A DNA stretch of 64,000 bases from Coriaria nepalensis (Eukaryota > Streptophyta > Magnoliopsida > Cucurbitales > Coriariaceae): assembly GCA_027186245.1 (NCBI GenBank), contig CP114497.1:7757501-7821500 (forward strand), written 5' to 3'. The notes under the pieces were generated by a model. It made no database searches and was not told the origin of the DNA. It was given only the letters and a program-made list of their open reading frames with translations. A program made the translations under genes and the position numbers. Positions 1-11,334 of this stretch are shown here, in pieces. The number at the start of each line of letters is the position of its first letter. Within the stretch, counting starts at the first letter, position 1.

Positions 1-680
1 ACCTCAAAACATCAAGCAGTGTAAGTTTCCCTTCCCTAAGGCGAGCCATTTTATCAGCTACTGATCCCTCATAGAATTTCATAACCATGCATAGCTGAAA
101 CAACATTGAAACAAACGCTTCTTGGATTAAAAAAATATCCTCAGATTGATATATAACAAACCGGCACAAATAATTGCCACAGTATTTTCATGAAAAACTT
201 ACGCTCCTCAAATCTCAATTGCAATCATATACCAATTATAAGGATAAAAACCAAGTATAATATAGAATCGAAAGAAAACTCCAGGTGGTGCAGCAAATAT
301 AAATATAGAAGAACAACCTTCCCATTGATAATTGAAATTCCGTGCAGCCAACAAACACCTCCAACGCCTTGACACTTAGAAAAGAGAACCTCAAATTTAT
401 TCAACACAACCTTCATATAATCCTCCTTGATTTGATGTAACATCTTGACAGCCACTTCATGATACTCATCATAATCTTCAGTAGATGGATGGTGAGTAGC
501 TAACCAAACATCACCAAAAGGACCCCTTCCAATCCTGTGTCTTAGCTTCAAACTTGAAGGCTCAATCCAAGGGCTTATTTGATTTGACGAGGCCACCACC
601 GTTTTAAGCTGATCGGAATCACTGTCAAGAAGCTCATACTCAAACGAAGCAGCTTGTTTAGCTGCAACTTGTTTAGCCAT
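1..680 (-). CDS. KOC1: KOC1-like protein kinase, 5' end only (partial at window edge)
   Basis: Serine/threonine kinase-like protein resembling Arabidopsis KOC1, a kinase of the outer chloroplast membrane involved in protein import. Two coding exons lie in the window: 680-318 (121 codons, ATG at 678-680) and 94 to beyond base 1, joined in phase 0 across a GT-AG intron. The first exon carries the glycine-rich loop IGRGPFGDVWLA (residues 50-61) and the ATP-anchoring lysine of EVAVKML (Lys79). The second exon starts LCMVMKFYEGSVADKMAR, the hinge and alphaD region. The catalytic loop, activation segment and any C-terminal membrane anchor lie outside the window. Reading through the intron gives a false 151-residue frame. 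The leader from 681 to about 1160 is GA-rich near the ATG and may itself be spliced. The family call is strong; the KOC1 name rests on remembered similarity. Confidence 0.85.
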
Positions 681-1160
681 TCCTCAATCTGAAAAAGAGA
701 GAGAGAGAGAGAGAGAAGAAAAAAAAAAACTCAAAATCAAAGATCATGAATTTATTTCAGAGCTTCCGGAAATGAAAACCTAGATCAAAGCAAGCTCAGT
801 ACAAAACACAGGAATAATTCAGCTTAGATTCCACGATTTTGAATAGGAATCGGTGAAAATACATGGAAAGTTCAGGCAAAATTCGTGAGGCAGCTGGAAA
901 AGTAAAGAGAAACTTGCATAAAAATGGTAACTAAAATATTCAGCTTCACATTTTCGACACATAATCCTCATTTCCGTAAGATTTTCTAGGTATCCAAACA
1001 TAGCTCGTAGAAAAAGAAAAGTTCATAAACAGTTGATTGAAAGGAAAAACCATACAAATACTCGCAGAAAATTCGACGAATTCTGAGCAAACGAGCGATA
1101 GAGAGACAAAACAATACGAAAGTCGTTAGAACTTTAGAAGGGTAGAAGAAGAGTACATGG

Positions 1161-2458
1161 GAATCTAATTGGGCCGGTACTTGGACCCGAAAACAGCCTC
1201 TTCCTGGACCCTAAAATGTCAAAACCCAAAATTACAATTTACGTGGTCCCCTCCTCGTAACGTTACGTAAACCCACCCACTCACTACATGCCCTATTTTT
1301 GGAATCATCGATTCCGTCTAATTTGCCTTCAAATTAGGAGAGAAATTAGGTTGAAGCCCCATTGCTTCAATTTGCATGTTAAAGTTGGTAGAACCAGTTT
1401 TCAACTGATAGTTTGTATAAGATTTTAGATGATGAAATGATTTATTGAAATAACGAGCCACTCTCGATATCGATAAATCTAAGATGTGGGTAAATTTTTC
1501 TATTTAATTATTTTCTTTTTTATTGTTTGATATCTCATTTTTATATATCTTATCTTTATTTCTCGGGTCTATAATGATATCATACAAGTGTATGACTTAG
1601 TCTAAGTAGAATTATCGGGACTTAGAAATTTTCTCGTAGGAATAATAATGTTATTGAGGTTCATTATTGGTTTGCTTTAGAGATTATGTAAGAGTTGATT
1701 ATTAAGAATCCAAGTTTAGAAAGTTTAAGTTAACTTATTGATAAGGCATGTCAAGCTTCTTGGGCCATGTAAAAAGATTCTTGATGTTGAAATCATGTAC
1801 AGGGAAATAATGTCAAATTAACATGAACCTAAAAAATAGGAAAACACATTAAACCATTTAAAACGGCAACGTTTCGTATCCCATTGTGGCTTAGTTCATC
1901 ATGGTCGTTCTTTTATTCATCTAATCAAATATGTGATTATGTGCTTATCACTGTCTATTTTCCTTCCCTTGATCGCTATCATCATCTTTTGATAAATTAA
2001 AAGCTTCATTGAATACGAACGACTTCATCAACCTTGCTGATGCGTGAGTTAAAGAACTCGTTGAACCAATATTCTTATTTGTAAGAGCGATTCTTCGATA
2101 GCTAGATCAATTGGATGTTGAATTTTAGTTTCAAGAACGAGTTTGAGTTGTTTCATGCCATAAATAATCTTAAAAACTACTAAGAAAAAAAAAAAAAGTA
2201 AAAGCAATTTGCTTGCTTGGCTTTAAATCCGTCCTAAGCTATCATTTGAAGCCCAGGTGGAGATCAATTGGACGTTGAATTTTTTCATACAATTAAAAGA
2301 GTTTTAGTAAAGAAAAGAAAGACCAGAAAAAAAAAAAAGAAGAAGAAAAACAGACAAAATTCATCACGTATAGTTTAGTTAGATAAGTAATACTACAAAG
2401 CACGTTTGGGTCTTCCTATAATCAATAAACCCGCCTATAAAATTTGAGAGAAAACAAG
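1161..2458. other. intergenic DNA, nothing recognised
   Basis: About 1.3 kb upstream of the kinase gene. I see AT-rich sequence with short A-runs (near 2186 and 2327) and no reading frame, RNA gene or terminal repeat I can support. The left end probably contains the kinase promoter. Confidence 0.5.
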
Positions 2459-2810
2459 GCAGCTGTTCTCTAATGAATGAACAAGTTTTCAGACGAGAAG
2501 TCTGGTCACTTCCCCATGAGCTTATAATAGGCATACAAACCAGAGCCTATGAATCTGAGGAGTTGACCGATAATATTCAACTGCAACATGAAAAAGAGAA
2601 AATTTCTTATGCTGAGTGGAATGGAGAGACTTCTTAAGAGTAATTTGAGGAAAAAGAGTTTACTCACCAGATCAAATGGAAGCCAGCCAAAAATTATCCA
2701 CCCGAGCCCAGTAGTGAAGAGATCCTATATAAAATACAAGAACATTGTCGTTCTCAATTTCCTAGGTTTTGGACTCTTGAACGATTTGCAATTTTTTGTA
2801 TAGTTTTTGC
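2459..2810 (+). other. degenerate coding-like fragment of unknown origin
   Basis: A stretch of about 350 bases reads as protein-like on the plus strand. It is broken by one in-frame stop pair and a small shift near 2634-2645, so no single frame covers it. The composition is charged and rich in Glu and Lys with aromatic residues at the end, which is unlike the surrounding AT-rich noise. I do not recognise the family with confidence; a decayed retroelement or pararetrovirus-type fragment is possible but unproven. It sits where the missing 3' end of the adjacent minus-strand transporter gene should be, so it may mark an insertion or rearrangement point. Confidence 0.25.
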
Positions 2811-2891
2811 ACTTAATCTTGCTGATTAGGAATATACTGTGATGCAAGAAGAAATCTGGTACTGAGAAGGAAAAATAGATAGAAAACCAAC

Positions 2892-4086
2892 CTTCAGATT
2901 ACCACATATTGTCTGTGTGACTGCTGAATTAAGAGTTGTATTAAAAAAAAAATACGTAGTTTAAGAAGAATGCGAGCAAGCAGGAAAAGAACATCACAAC
3001 CTGCCCAAGAAACAGGTTTATGGTCAAATCCCATTAATGCTCTCTGGCACATTGCAAATATATTACACAAAATTGAGGGAAGGCATGAAACAACTCGAAA
3101 TATGGGTCTAGGTTATTGATACGTTCCATAAAACCCTACTTGAATACACAAGCGTTAGCTTCCCCTGAAAAGGAGGTGACATCTCCTTCTCTTGGACCAC
3201 GCCTTTCGGCCTTATTGAGCTTTCAACTCTCATATGGCACTGGGTTACCTTATTGTCCTAGTGAACTTTGAAGAGACTACAGCTACCGACAATAAGGTAA
3301 CGATTTGTCCAAAAGAGAAAAGTTTCTGAAAATAAGCAGAGATTACCAAAAATCCAGGTGAAAAAAGATAAGGGAACTTCATTGTCATCTCCAAGTCACC
3401 ACGAATAAATGTCCATAAGAGCAAAACTGGTGCACATAGGATTCCTACAAACAGAGAGCACCATATTATGTGATTTCTTAGGTCACATCCAAGGTTATTC
3501 TTCTTAAGTTGGAATCTGCTGGCTTATCATTGCACCACATGAGGCCAAAGCTATTAAGACCGCTTGATTTCCCCGAGGAAGTGATAGGTATCAGTATATA
3601 ATCAAGAGAGCAAATAATGAAGAATTACCATTTACAGTCTGACGAAAGGAGGGATGTTATGCTACCAATTCTGGCTATGGCTGCAAGATATTTTGCTGTG
3701 TTGATGTTGGATAAGAAAACAAACAAATAGCCATAGAGATCAAACGATAGGTCCCGAGCTCCAGTAACAAATGCACCAATAACAATTAATCCCACCCTGA
3801 CAACACCCTTAAGGAATTTCAGTTAAGATGATGAAATTAGGTAAACACACCGAAGTAAGAAAAAACTATTCAAGATTGTACCACTAAAACTAGGAGCACG
3901 TGAAAGTTCCTCAATTTACAATCATCAGTGCCTGCACTATAGAATAAAACAGTGGATTTGCCTGCCAACAATAGAATATGTATACTTCCTCCCAGCCAAA
4001 AGATGTTCCACAATCATCGTAAAGACCACTGTGGTCTGCCTGAGGGTTGTGTACATCGGGACATTTACTCCACAGACAGACTCCAT
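2892..4086 (-). pseudogene. UDP-GlcNAc transporter (UGNT1-like) pseudogene
   Basis: Remnant of a drug/metabolite-transporter superfamily nucleotide-sugar transporter of the Golgi/ER type, closest in memory to Arabidopsis UGNT1. Five exon remnants are visible: 4086-3962 (with GVNVPMYTTLRQTTVVFTM), 3796-3666 (GAFVTGARDLSFDLYGY), 3572-3528 (GKSSGLNSFGLMWCN), 3444-3347 (LLLWTFIRGDLEMTMKFPYL) and 3000-2892 (CLLAFFLNY, then TTLNSAVTQTICGNLK). Defects: the N-terminal helices are absent; the first intron has a GC donor (3961-3960); the third remnant has lost both splice sites (AG to GG at 3574-3573, GT to AT at 3527-3526); a T10 run in the last remnant shifts the frame; the final exon with the last helices is missing. 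A leader with possible donor near 4310 may survive. The family call is firm and the loss of function is very likely. Confidence 0.85.
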
Positions 4087-5881
4087 GGTGGCTAGCTTTC
4101 AGGAAGAAACGTTGCAATGATAGAGACATTAATAACTACTAAGGAACTTAAGTTACAAACATCAGCTAAGAAAATTGATAGAATATGATGTGAGGAAATC
4201 ATTAAGTCAATACCATGTAAAGCAAATAAGGATCCTGTACTGAAACCCAAAAGGCCCAAACCAAAAGGGCCCATAGTCGACACGTCGTCATTTAACATTA
4301 CAGTTACCTTCACGTCGAGCAGATGGAGGATGGTACCAACTGAAGACGATCAGATCAGATCCTTCAAGCTGTCGTTTTTGTTGTTTCTTCAAGAGACAGA
4401 TAGATAAAACAAACAATATATTAATTTTGTATTCAAATAAAAGAATCCAATCCTTTTCTTTCTGCTTTTGTTTTCCTTATTTAAACCACCCCGAGATTTT
4501 TGAATACTCTTCTTCTATGTTTATTATAACCCCACATCCCCACCGTTACGTTAATGAAACTATACCTCAGTACATATTAAATAATCCGATAAAAACTATA
4601 TTCTTAAATGAGTAAGCAGTACATAAGTGGATCGGAACTGAAGCATATTTTAATTATAAATTATAAATTATAGTTTTAAATAATATTTAATTTATTATTT
4701 TTAAGACATTTAAATCCACCGTGGACTGATTATTATGAGATCTAAGTTCTACGACAATCACTTTTCCCGCCTAATCAAACTAACACTATCTCTGACAGAA
4801 GTTTAATAGAAGTAGGCAGCTTGATTCGATAGAAGGACATTCCAAATACGTTTTAAGGCATCATCGAGCAAGCAGCTTAATTATATAATCATGATAGATA
4901 TATAATTAAAGATTAGGTAATAATTAATATTACTAATCCTAATTAAAGATAGGAATAGAAATTAATCCTACTACAATTTAATTTAATAGATGTGCCCGCC
5001 CCTCAATATTCAAATCACGCACTAATTGAAAGACTAAATAATATTTATCTTATTTATCCGAACCTTAAGAAAAAAGTAAATAAATAAATAAATAATTGTA
5101 AAAATATTTTTCAATTTTTCAAAAATTTTTTTTAAAATTTGACGAATTTGAGAAAAGGGTCGACGATTGGGTTAAAGGACACTCAGATTCTCAGAAGGAC
5201 AGAACCGTAAAACGTACGCAGACTACGTAAAATGGTAATAAAAAAAAAATAATAAAATAAAGAAAAATACTCCTCACCAGCAAATTCACTCGATTCTGAT
5301 TTCGTCCCATTCTTTGACTAGATCACGGATCTTAAATCAACGGTCTAGAGACGTCCACGTTTCCGGACTCCAAACGGCTGTTTAAATTCAGCTTTTTTCC
5401 GCTCTCTTTCTTGCCTCTATACACCGACAGCCAGGTGGAATTTGGAACCAGAGAAAAAGCAGAGAAGAAGAAAGAATAAGAAGAAGAAGCTTCTCTGTCG
5501 CCGCACTTTTCTTTCTTCAACTGCAGATCTGTTTCGATTTGAACCGAGGATCTTGGTCTGACGTCGGTCAAGTGATCGGAAACTCAGCCGCCGTGCTGCC
5601 TCAGATCGAGAAACCTTTTTACTCACCGGTACTTCTAGAAGGAAAATATAAAGTTTCGCCGTTGCTATTGATATTGTGATCTATATAACTATCAGATTGA
5701 TAACTATATCTTTAGATTTGATTGAAATCTGAGGTAAATTTACTTGTTGAGAAAATGTGCTGAATCGTGGTTCTGGAGCTCGGCGGTGGCTCTTTGGATC
5801 AAGGATTAGAGTATTAGATCGGTGAAGAAAAAGGAAGAAGATAAGCGTTTACAGGGCGAATCAAGTGAATCTACGGTCGAC

Positions 5882-7831
5882 ATGACGACAAGCACGATCC
5901 GTAAAGCGATTGGAGCAGTAAAGGATCAGACTAGTATTGGAATCGCTAAGGTGGCGAGCAATCTGGCTCCAGATCTCGAGGTTGCGATTGTGAAGGCCAC
6001 AAGCCACGATGATGATCCGGCCAGTGAGAAGTACATCCGGGAGATCTTGAGCTTGACCTCTTATTCGCGTGGATACGTTCACGCTTGCGTTGCAGCAGTT
6101 TCAAAGCGCCTGAGCAAAACAAGGGACTGGATCGTGGCTCTTAAGGTACTGATACTTGTGCACAGGCTGTTGAATGAAGGGGATCCGGTTTTTCAGGAGG
6201 AGATCTTGTACTCTACGAGGAGAGGTACGAGGCTCCTGAACATGTCAGATTTTAGAGACGAGGCTCACTCAAGCTCGTGGGATCATTCAGCCTTTGTTCG
6301 TACTTATGCTATGTATTTGGATCAACGCCTTGAACTAGTGCTGTTTGAGAGGAAAGGTGATAGTGAGAAGGGTAGCGTTAGTCGGGATGACAGGTTTGAA
6401 GGGAGAGATAATTTCAGATCACCACCATCAAAGCCATATGGCTACGAGTACAGCGATTCTCGGGGCCAGAGTGAGTCTGGAAGTTATGGCGGGTTGAGAA
6501 GGTCTAGGTCTTATGGCGACATGTATGGAGGTGCAGAGAGGGAAGGGCGGGGATCAGAAAAGAGGGTTGTGACCCCAACAAGGGAAATGAACCCTGAGAG
6601 GCTTTTAGGGAAGATTAGTCATTTGCAGAGGCTTATGGACAGGTTCTTGTGTTGTCGTCCAACAGGTTTGGCAAAGAATAGTAGGATGATTTTGATTGCT
6701 TTATACCCTGTGGTGAGAGAGAGTTTTCAGTTGTATGCGGATGTTTGTGAGGTATTAGCTGTTTTGCTTGATAAATTCTTTGATATGGAGTACACAGATT
6801 GTGTCAAGGCATTTGATGCATACGCAAATGCAGCTAAGCAGATCGATGAGCTTATTGCTTTCTATAATTGGTGCAAAGATACTGGTGTGGCCAGATCTTC
6901 AGAATATCCCGAGGTGCAGAAAATTACTAGTAAGCTTTTGGAGACATTAGAGGAGTTTGTGAGGGATAGGGCAAAAAGACCCAAAAGTCCAGAGAGGAAG
7001 GAGGAGCCTAAACCAGTTGCTCAAGAAGAGGAGCCAGTGCCAGATATGAATGAAATAAAAGCTCTTCCTCCACCAGAAAATTATACTCCTCCACCCCCAC
7101 CCGAACCTGAACCCGAACCCAAGCCTCGACAGCGAGTCACTGCTGATTTAGTGGATCTAAGGGATAAAACAGCAAGTGCGGATGATCAAGGCAATAGATT
7201 AGCCCTAGCCTTGTTTGCTGGTCCACCTAACGGTACAAATGGGTCTTGGGAAGCATTCCCATCAAACGGACAGCAGGTAACCTCAGCTTGGGATACACCT
7301 GCTGCTGAACCTGGCAAGGCAGATTGGGAACTGGCTTTGGTGGAAACAGCAAGCAATCTAGCCAATCAGAAAGCGGCACTTGGCGGTGGGCTTGATCCAT
7401 TGTTGTTGAATGGCATGTATGATCAAGGGATTGTTCGGCAGCATACGAGTACTGCCCAATTGAGCGGTGGAAGTGCTAGTAGTGTAGCACTGCCTGGGCC
7501 CGGAAAGAGCAAGACACCTGTCTTGGCTCTTCCGGCCCCTGATGGGACTGTAGAGACGTTTAATCAGGACCCCTTTGCAGCATCTTTGACCATTCCGCCT
7601 CCTTCTTATGTTCAGATGGCTGATATGGAGAAGAAGCAGCAGTTTGTGGTACAAGAGCAGCAGTTATGGCAGCAATATCAAAGGGAGGGAATGCAAGGTC
7701 AAGCTAGTTTCGCTAAGCTTGGCAACCCTGGTTACTATGGTGCCGGTCCGATTCCCGTTGTGCCTTATGGTATGCCCCCTGTTAATGGAATGGGGCCCGC
7801 ACCCAATGGTTATTACTACACTCCTTACTGA
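5882..7831 (+). CDS. AP180/CALM-type clathrin assembly protein with ANTH domain
   Basis: Intronless frame of 649 codons. The N-terminal ANTH domain binds phosphoinositides and curves membrane during clathrin-mediated endocytosis. It begins STIRKAIGAVKDQTSIG, followed by KATSHDDDPASEKYIREIL and the SSWDHSAFVRTYAMYLDQRL helix. The central helical region keeps FDMEYTDCVKAFDAYANAAK. The disordered tail has a proline-rich stretch (PPPENYTPPPPP) and an adaptor/clathrin-type QDPFAASL motif at about residues 562-569. I chose the ATG at 5882 because family members start just before the STIRKAIG helix; the frame stays open upstream only through non-AUG codons. It resembles the Arabidopsis pair At4g32285/At2g25430. 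A CT-rich leader precedes it from about 5400, possibly with an intron. Confidence 0.96.
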   Translation: MTTSTIRKAIGAVKDQTSIGIAKVASNLAPDLEVAIVKATSHDDDPASEKYIREILSLTSYSRGYVHACVAAVSKRLSKTRDWIVALKVLILVHRLLNEGDPVFQEEILYSTRRGTRLLNMSDFRDEAHSSSWDHSAFVRTYAMYLDQRLELVLFERKGDSEKGSVSRDDRFEGRDNFRSPPSKPYGYEYSDSRGQSESGSYGGLRRSRSYGDMYGGAEREGRGSEKRVVTPTREMNPERLLGKISHLQRLMDRFLCCRPTGLAKNSRMILIALYPVVRESFQLYADVCEVLAVLLDKFFDMEYTDCVKAFDAYANAAKQIDELIAFYNWCKDTGVARSSEYPEVQKITSKLLETLEEFVRDRAKRPKSPERKEEPKPVAQEEEPVPDMNEIKALPPPENYTPPPPPEPEPEPKPRQRVTADLVDLRDKTASADDQGNRLALALFAGPPNGTNGSWEAFPSNGQQVTSAWDTPAAEPGKADWELALVETASNLANQKAALGGGLDPLLLNGMYDQGIVRQHTSTAQLSGGSASSVALPGPGKSKTPVLALPAPDGTVETFNQDPFAASLTIPPPSYVQMADMEKKQQFVVQEQQLWQQYQREGMQGQASFAKLGNPGYYGAGPIPVVPYGMPPVNGMGPAPNGYYYTPY

Positions 7832-7854
7832 TTTTCCAAATACATTATTGCCCT

Positions 7855-7870
7855 CCCCCCCCCCCCCCCC
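7855..7870. repeat. C16 homopolymer in AP180 3' UTR
   Basis: Sixteen consecutive C residues about 25 bases after the AP180 stop codon. It is a simple mononucleotide run, prone to length polymorphism and sequencing error. Confidence 0.95.
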
Positions 7871-8059
7871 ACCAGGGCCTCGTTTATGTTGTTTCTTGTA
7901 GTGCATCATCTTCTTCGTTTGCAATGATATGATTTTTTTTTTGTCTACGACTTGGGCATGGAAATGGTGCAGGGCACAGGATAGTGACAATGTGATTGTA
8001 TGAACTCGTGTACTGTCCATTTTGTTGTTGTGTACTAATATTGTTTTCTTGATAATTAA

Positions 8060-9212
8060 TGTCGCTGATTTGGTAAGTTGGAGAAAATCTATTAGCCCAT
8101 TTGGGTCTTCCTGCTAATCTACATGAAGTTGCATTTCTCTTGATTCTTATTTTCTTGATAACTAATATATCTACGATTTATGTACTATTTTCGTAGTAGA
8201 CCGGTAAATGAAATTATAGTATTTAATAGTCAGTTTTATATGATATAATTTTATTTTTTAAAATATGTGAATTCACAAGAATTTCTCAATCCTCTTTGAA
8301 AAATGAAATTGACACTACTATTCAATTTTCGGTTAGTAAAGCAACCGCAATGCCAACGCCGGCTTGCCAAATCTATCAAGTTTCTTAGATTATTTTGATG
8401 AATAAGTTTTGGACGAATCTGAGGAGGGAGAGAATTGAGACCGGTCGTTTTTTCTTCTTTCTTTCTAACTATGAGAAGGTAATATTTTCATATTTCTTTA
8501 TGCAAAGCTGTCTCCAACTAGACACATATATAAAACAAGTGGAGCCCTGTCAAACTCCAGACACATATATGAAACAAGCAATAAGAAAATGTCAATAAAT
8601 AAATAAAATTGGATTTTTATTCAATAAATTATTTAGAGATGAGAAACTTCTGGACAGCTCTTACCATCCAAATAGTCGGTGACCAAATCCGTGGGAAGGG
8701 GAGAGACCACCTAAGCATGGTGGTTCTTTGGTTTTGAATATTTTAGAGATTTTTTTTGGTAATAAATATATTTTTGGTCGCACTAGGAAATTAGGTGGCA
8801 TACACCCTCCAAAAAAAAAAAAAAAATTCCAAAATTTACCTAAAAATAGACAAAAATAAAATGGTGTGGAAAATTGAGAACCTAACCTAACCATAGTTTC
8901 ATTTTCAATGTCAGGTGGGCTGTAGTTAGACAGCTTATGTAATCTTTTTAACCTCTTTGAAAATGATGTGAGGCCCACCAAAATATAATTCATCCGGCCC
9001 GGCCCGGACCCTCTTAAATGGGTTTAAATTGAGCTTCAAACTTTTTAGCATTCTTGGGCCTTACTACGAGTCAGATTTATGGGCTTTATTTATAAATTAC
9101 ATTAGCGGACATAATTAAACCAAGACATTCCCGGGTTTGTCCCAGTTTTGGGCCTGTTGCCTTTTATATCATCTACTAATAAAATTATTATTTTTTAAAT
9201 TATGAAACAATC
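8060..9212. other. intergenic DNA, no gene recognised
   Basis: Follows the AP180 3' UTR and runs to the 3' end of the GT14 pseudogene. AT-rich, with a 16-A run near 8811. Open frames here are short and show no family features. Confidence 0.5.
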
Positions 9213-10176
9213 TTATAGTGGCAAACACGAGTCATCCATCTTATGAATCTTTAAAGATATGATGTCATTGGCTATGCTCATCAACGGATGGATTGCATCC
9301 GCAGAGAATTTTCTCGCAAACAAGGACGGGTTAGAGGTTAGGGTCATGATGACGACGACGAAGACGACGGATCGGACGGACTAAAGTAGGAAAGTAATTC
9401 TCCTCCGGATAACACGTGTACTTATGCACACATGGCAGCTTGAACTTTGACCAAAGCATCCGGTCTTTGACTGAGAGTCTCGCGTGCTTACGTGTCGGAA
9501 CCCAAAACTGGGACCCAGTCCGGAAATCCTCCAACTTAACCTCCGGAAGCATTACCTCGTGCGCACTTGCCGAGGGACCCACCCTTATTTTTATGAATCT
9601 AAGCTCTTCTTCTAGCGAATCAGCGTTTTGTAAGTAAAGTTGAAAGAGTGGAGAAGGATACAAGAGGGAGAGAGGAGGGCAAACATGTAATTAGACGGAT
9701 CGTGCAGCAGCGCGTAAGCAAGCAAACGACGTGCGGCGGAGGTGAGAGTGGGGGAGAAACGGCGAGCCGGTTTGGAATGAATGACTCGGTGAGCGAACAC
9801 GCCAGTGAAAACCGAATCGCTGTAGTTGTAACTCGTATCTGCGTGCATGTAGATATTGAACCGGTCCGGCGGGATTCTGTCGAAGTAGAGCTCCCACAGC
9901 GGTGCAAATGGAAGAGGAGAGATTGTCAGAAACGTTCATGAAGGCTAATTTCTTGGGACTACCTGGAGGCGAAGGTTTCGGTTTCACTTTCGAGGCGAGA
10001 CGGAGCAGCGACTCGTCGTCTTCTGGCAGAGGCGGAGGAGGTGCAGAGATAACTTGTGGAATATCGGAAGTGCTGCTATCGACTGCGGGAGAGGGGCTGT
10101 TGAGGGTGAAGGGGATGGCGAATGGAAGGCAGAGAAGGGGAGCGGAGATAAGAGAGAACAGCGATGGAGTAAGCAT
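9213..10176 (-). pseudogene. GT14/DUF266 (core-2/I-branching type) glycosyltransferase pseudogene
   Basis: Broken copy of a plant GT14-like (DUF266, BC10-type) Golgi glycosyltransferase. The start at 10176 gives a hydrophobic signal anchor, then PPPLPEDDESLLRLASKVKP and SPKKLAFM. The conserved core follows in another frame: PLWELYFDRIPPDRFNIYMHA, LLAYALLHDPSNYMFALLS and FNFTYKTLIR. A third frame holds MLPEVKLEDFRTGSQFWV, LWSKFKLPCVHKYTCYPEEN and YFPTLV. The extreme C-terminus, FARKFSADAIHPLMSIAND, is at about 9318-9260. Defects: a 4-base insertion directly after SPKKLAFM (9933-9936), a TAG in place of an expected Ser codon after TLIR (9612-9614), a further frame change before MLPEV, and loss of roughly 100 residues between YFPTLV and FARKFS. 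The locus matches the remembered position of At4g32290 in the syntenic block. No working protein is possible. Confidence 0.9.
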
Positions 10177-10761
10177 CCCTCTCTCTCACTCTCTCTCTCT
10201 CTGCTTCTTCTTTAGAGAGATAAAATGGTGACCGGACGTACACGTGGCAATCATGGAAATTGAGGTGGGGCCGTGGTGAAGGAAGGGGGGGGTTTAATCA
10301 TGTGGGTGGCAGTGTGGAAAAGCATTCATAGGGTTTGCAGCAGAGCATTACTGCTCTCGTGTAGAGTTAACAACTGCAACGTGATTCGTGGCTCGGTTCA
10401 ACGGTTCTAGGTGATCGGGCAGTATTAATGAAATAATGAAAGTCGAGAATAAAAAACAAGAATCTTAAACAGCTACGTCTAGGTTGAATGCAGAAAAAGC
10501 AGAGTTAATGATTTTTACTAAGGAATGAATAATAAATCAATTGGAAAAAAATGATTTTTAAGTATAGGTTTTTGGAAATTATGCAATGGGGATATTGGGA
10601 TTACAGGTGCTAGTGCTGCTATACTGGTTGAGGTTGGAGTTTGCTTAGAGGCCATTTGACAATGACATTATTATTATTACTACTTACACAAATTTCCTCC
10701 CCTCCTACCATGACAGGAATGGCCAAAAACACACCTCAAAAAAAAAAAACAGAGGGGTCAA

Positions 10762-10816
10762 CCAAAAGGCCAAAAGGCCAAAAGGCCAAAAGGCCAAAAG
10801 GCCAAAAGGCCAAAAG
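10762..10816. repeat. perfect 8-bp tandem repeat (CCAAAAGG), nearly seven units
   Basis: Six full units of CCAAAAGG followed by a seventh lacking its last base, with no interruption. It lies about 520 bases upstream of the ATG of the plus-strand gene at 11335, and roughly 200-300 bases upstream of its likely transcription start. It may be plain replication slippage or a promoter element array. Confidence 0.97.
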
Positions 10817-11334
10817 TAACAAAAGAAAAAAAGACACAGAGAGAGACCCCTGGGGATAGGGAAGCAGGCATGTGGATCGGTGGGGGAAACATCTTAAAAA
10901 CCAACTCAAATTTAATAAATGAAAAAAACAACTCAAATATCAATTCAACCCCCCACCCCCACCCCGTCTCTAAATTATTGAGTCTTCTTTTGACACCGAC
11001 GTTTACAAGACACGCCCGAAAAAGCAATTTCAGTCCTGCCCTCTTCTTCTTCAACTTCTTCTTCTTCTTCTTCTTGATCCTCCCCTCAACTCTCTGCTGA
11101 AAATCTCTTGGTGAGTAGTATCGCATTTTGCTTTGCAAGAATTTTTTTCTTTTAACGCTCGCTCGGAAGTGTAAAAGGAAGTAAAAAAGCAGAGGTTTTT
11201 ATTTTTTGGGCTGGATTTTGTTTCTTGCACAGTTGCACTTAACAAGTGAATGAGCGATTGAGAGCGGAGTTCTTTCTCTCTCCTCCTTCAGGGAGAAGAC
11301 TATTGAGAAAGACAGAGAGAGAGAGAGAGAGAGG

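Noticed and set aside
225..317. Continuation of the kinase frame beyond 318
   Set aside because: It is intron sequence: a GT donor follows NGK, and the next exon resumes with the conserved LCMVMKFYEGS.
5822..5881. Extension of the AP180 frame upstream of the ATG, starting at a GTG
   Set aside because: Nuclear plant genes start at ATG, and the family's first conserved helix begins just after the ATG at 5882.
9416..9941. Plus-strand frames opposite the GT14 remnant
   Set aside because: They are antisense to clear glycosyltransferase motifs and have no features of their own.
10736..11138. Low-complexity frames over the CCAAAAGG repeat (repeated Phe-Gly-Leu-Leu peptides)
   Set aside because: Generated purely by the 8-bp repeat and poly-A; no start context or conservation is expected.
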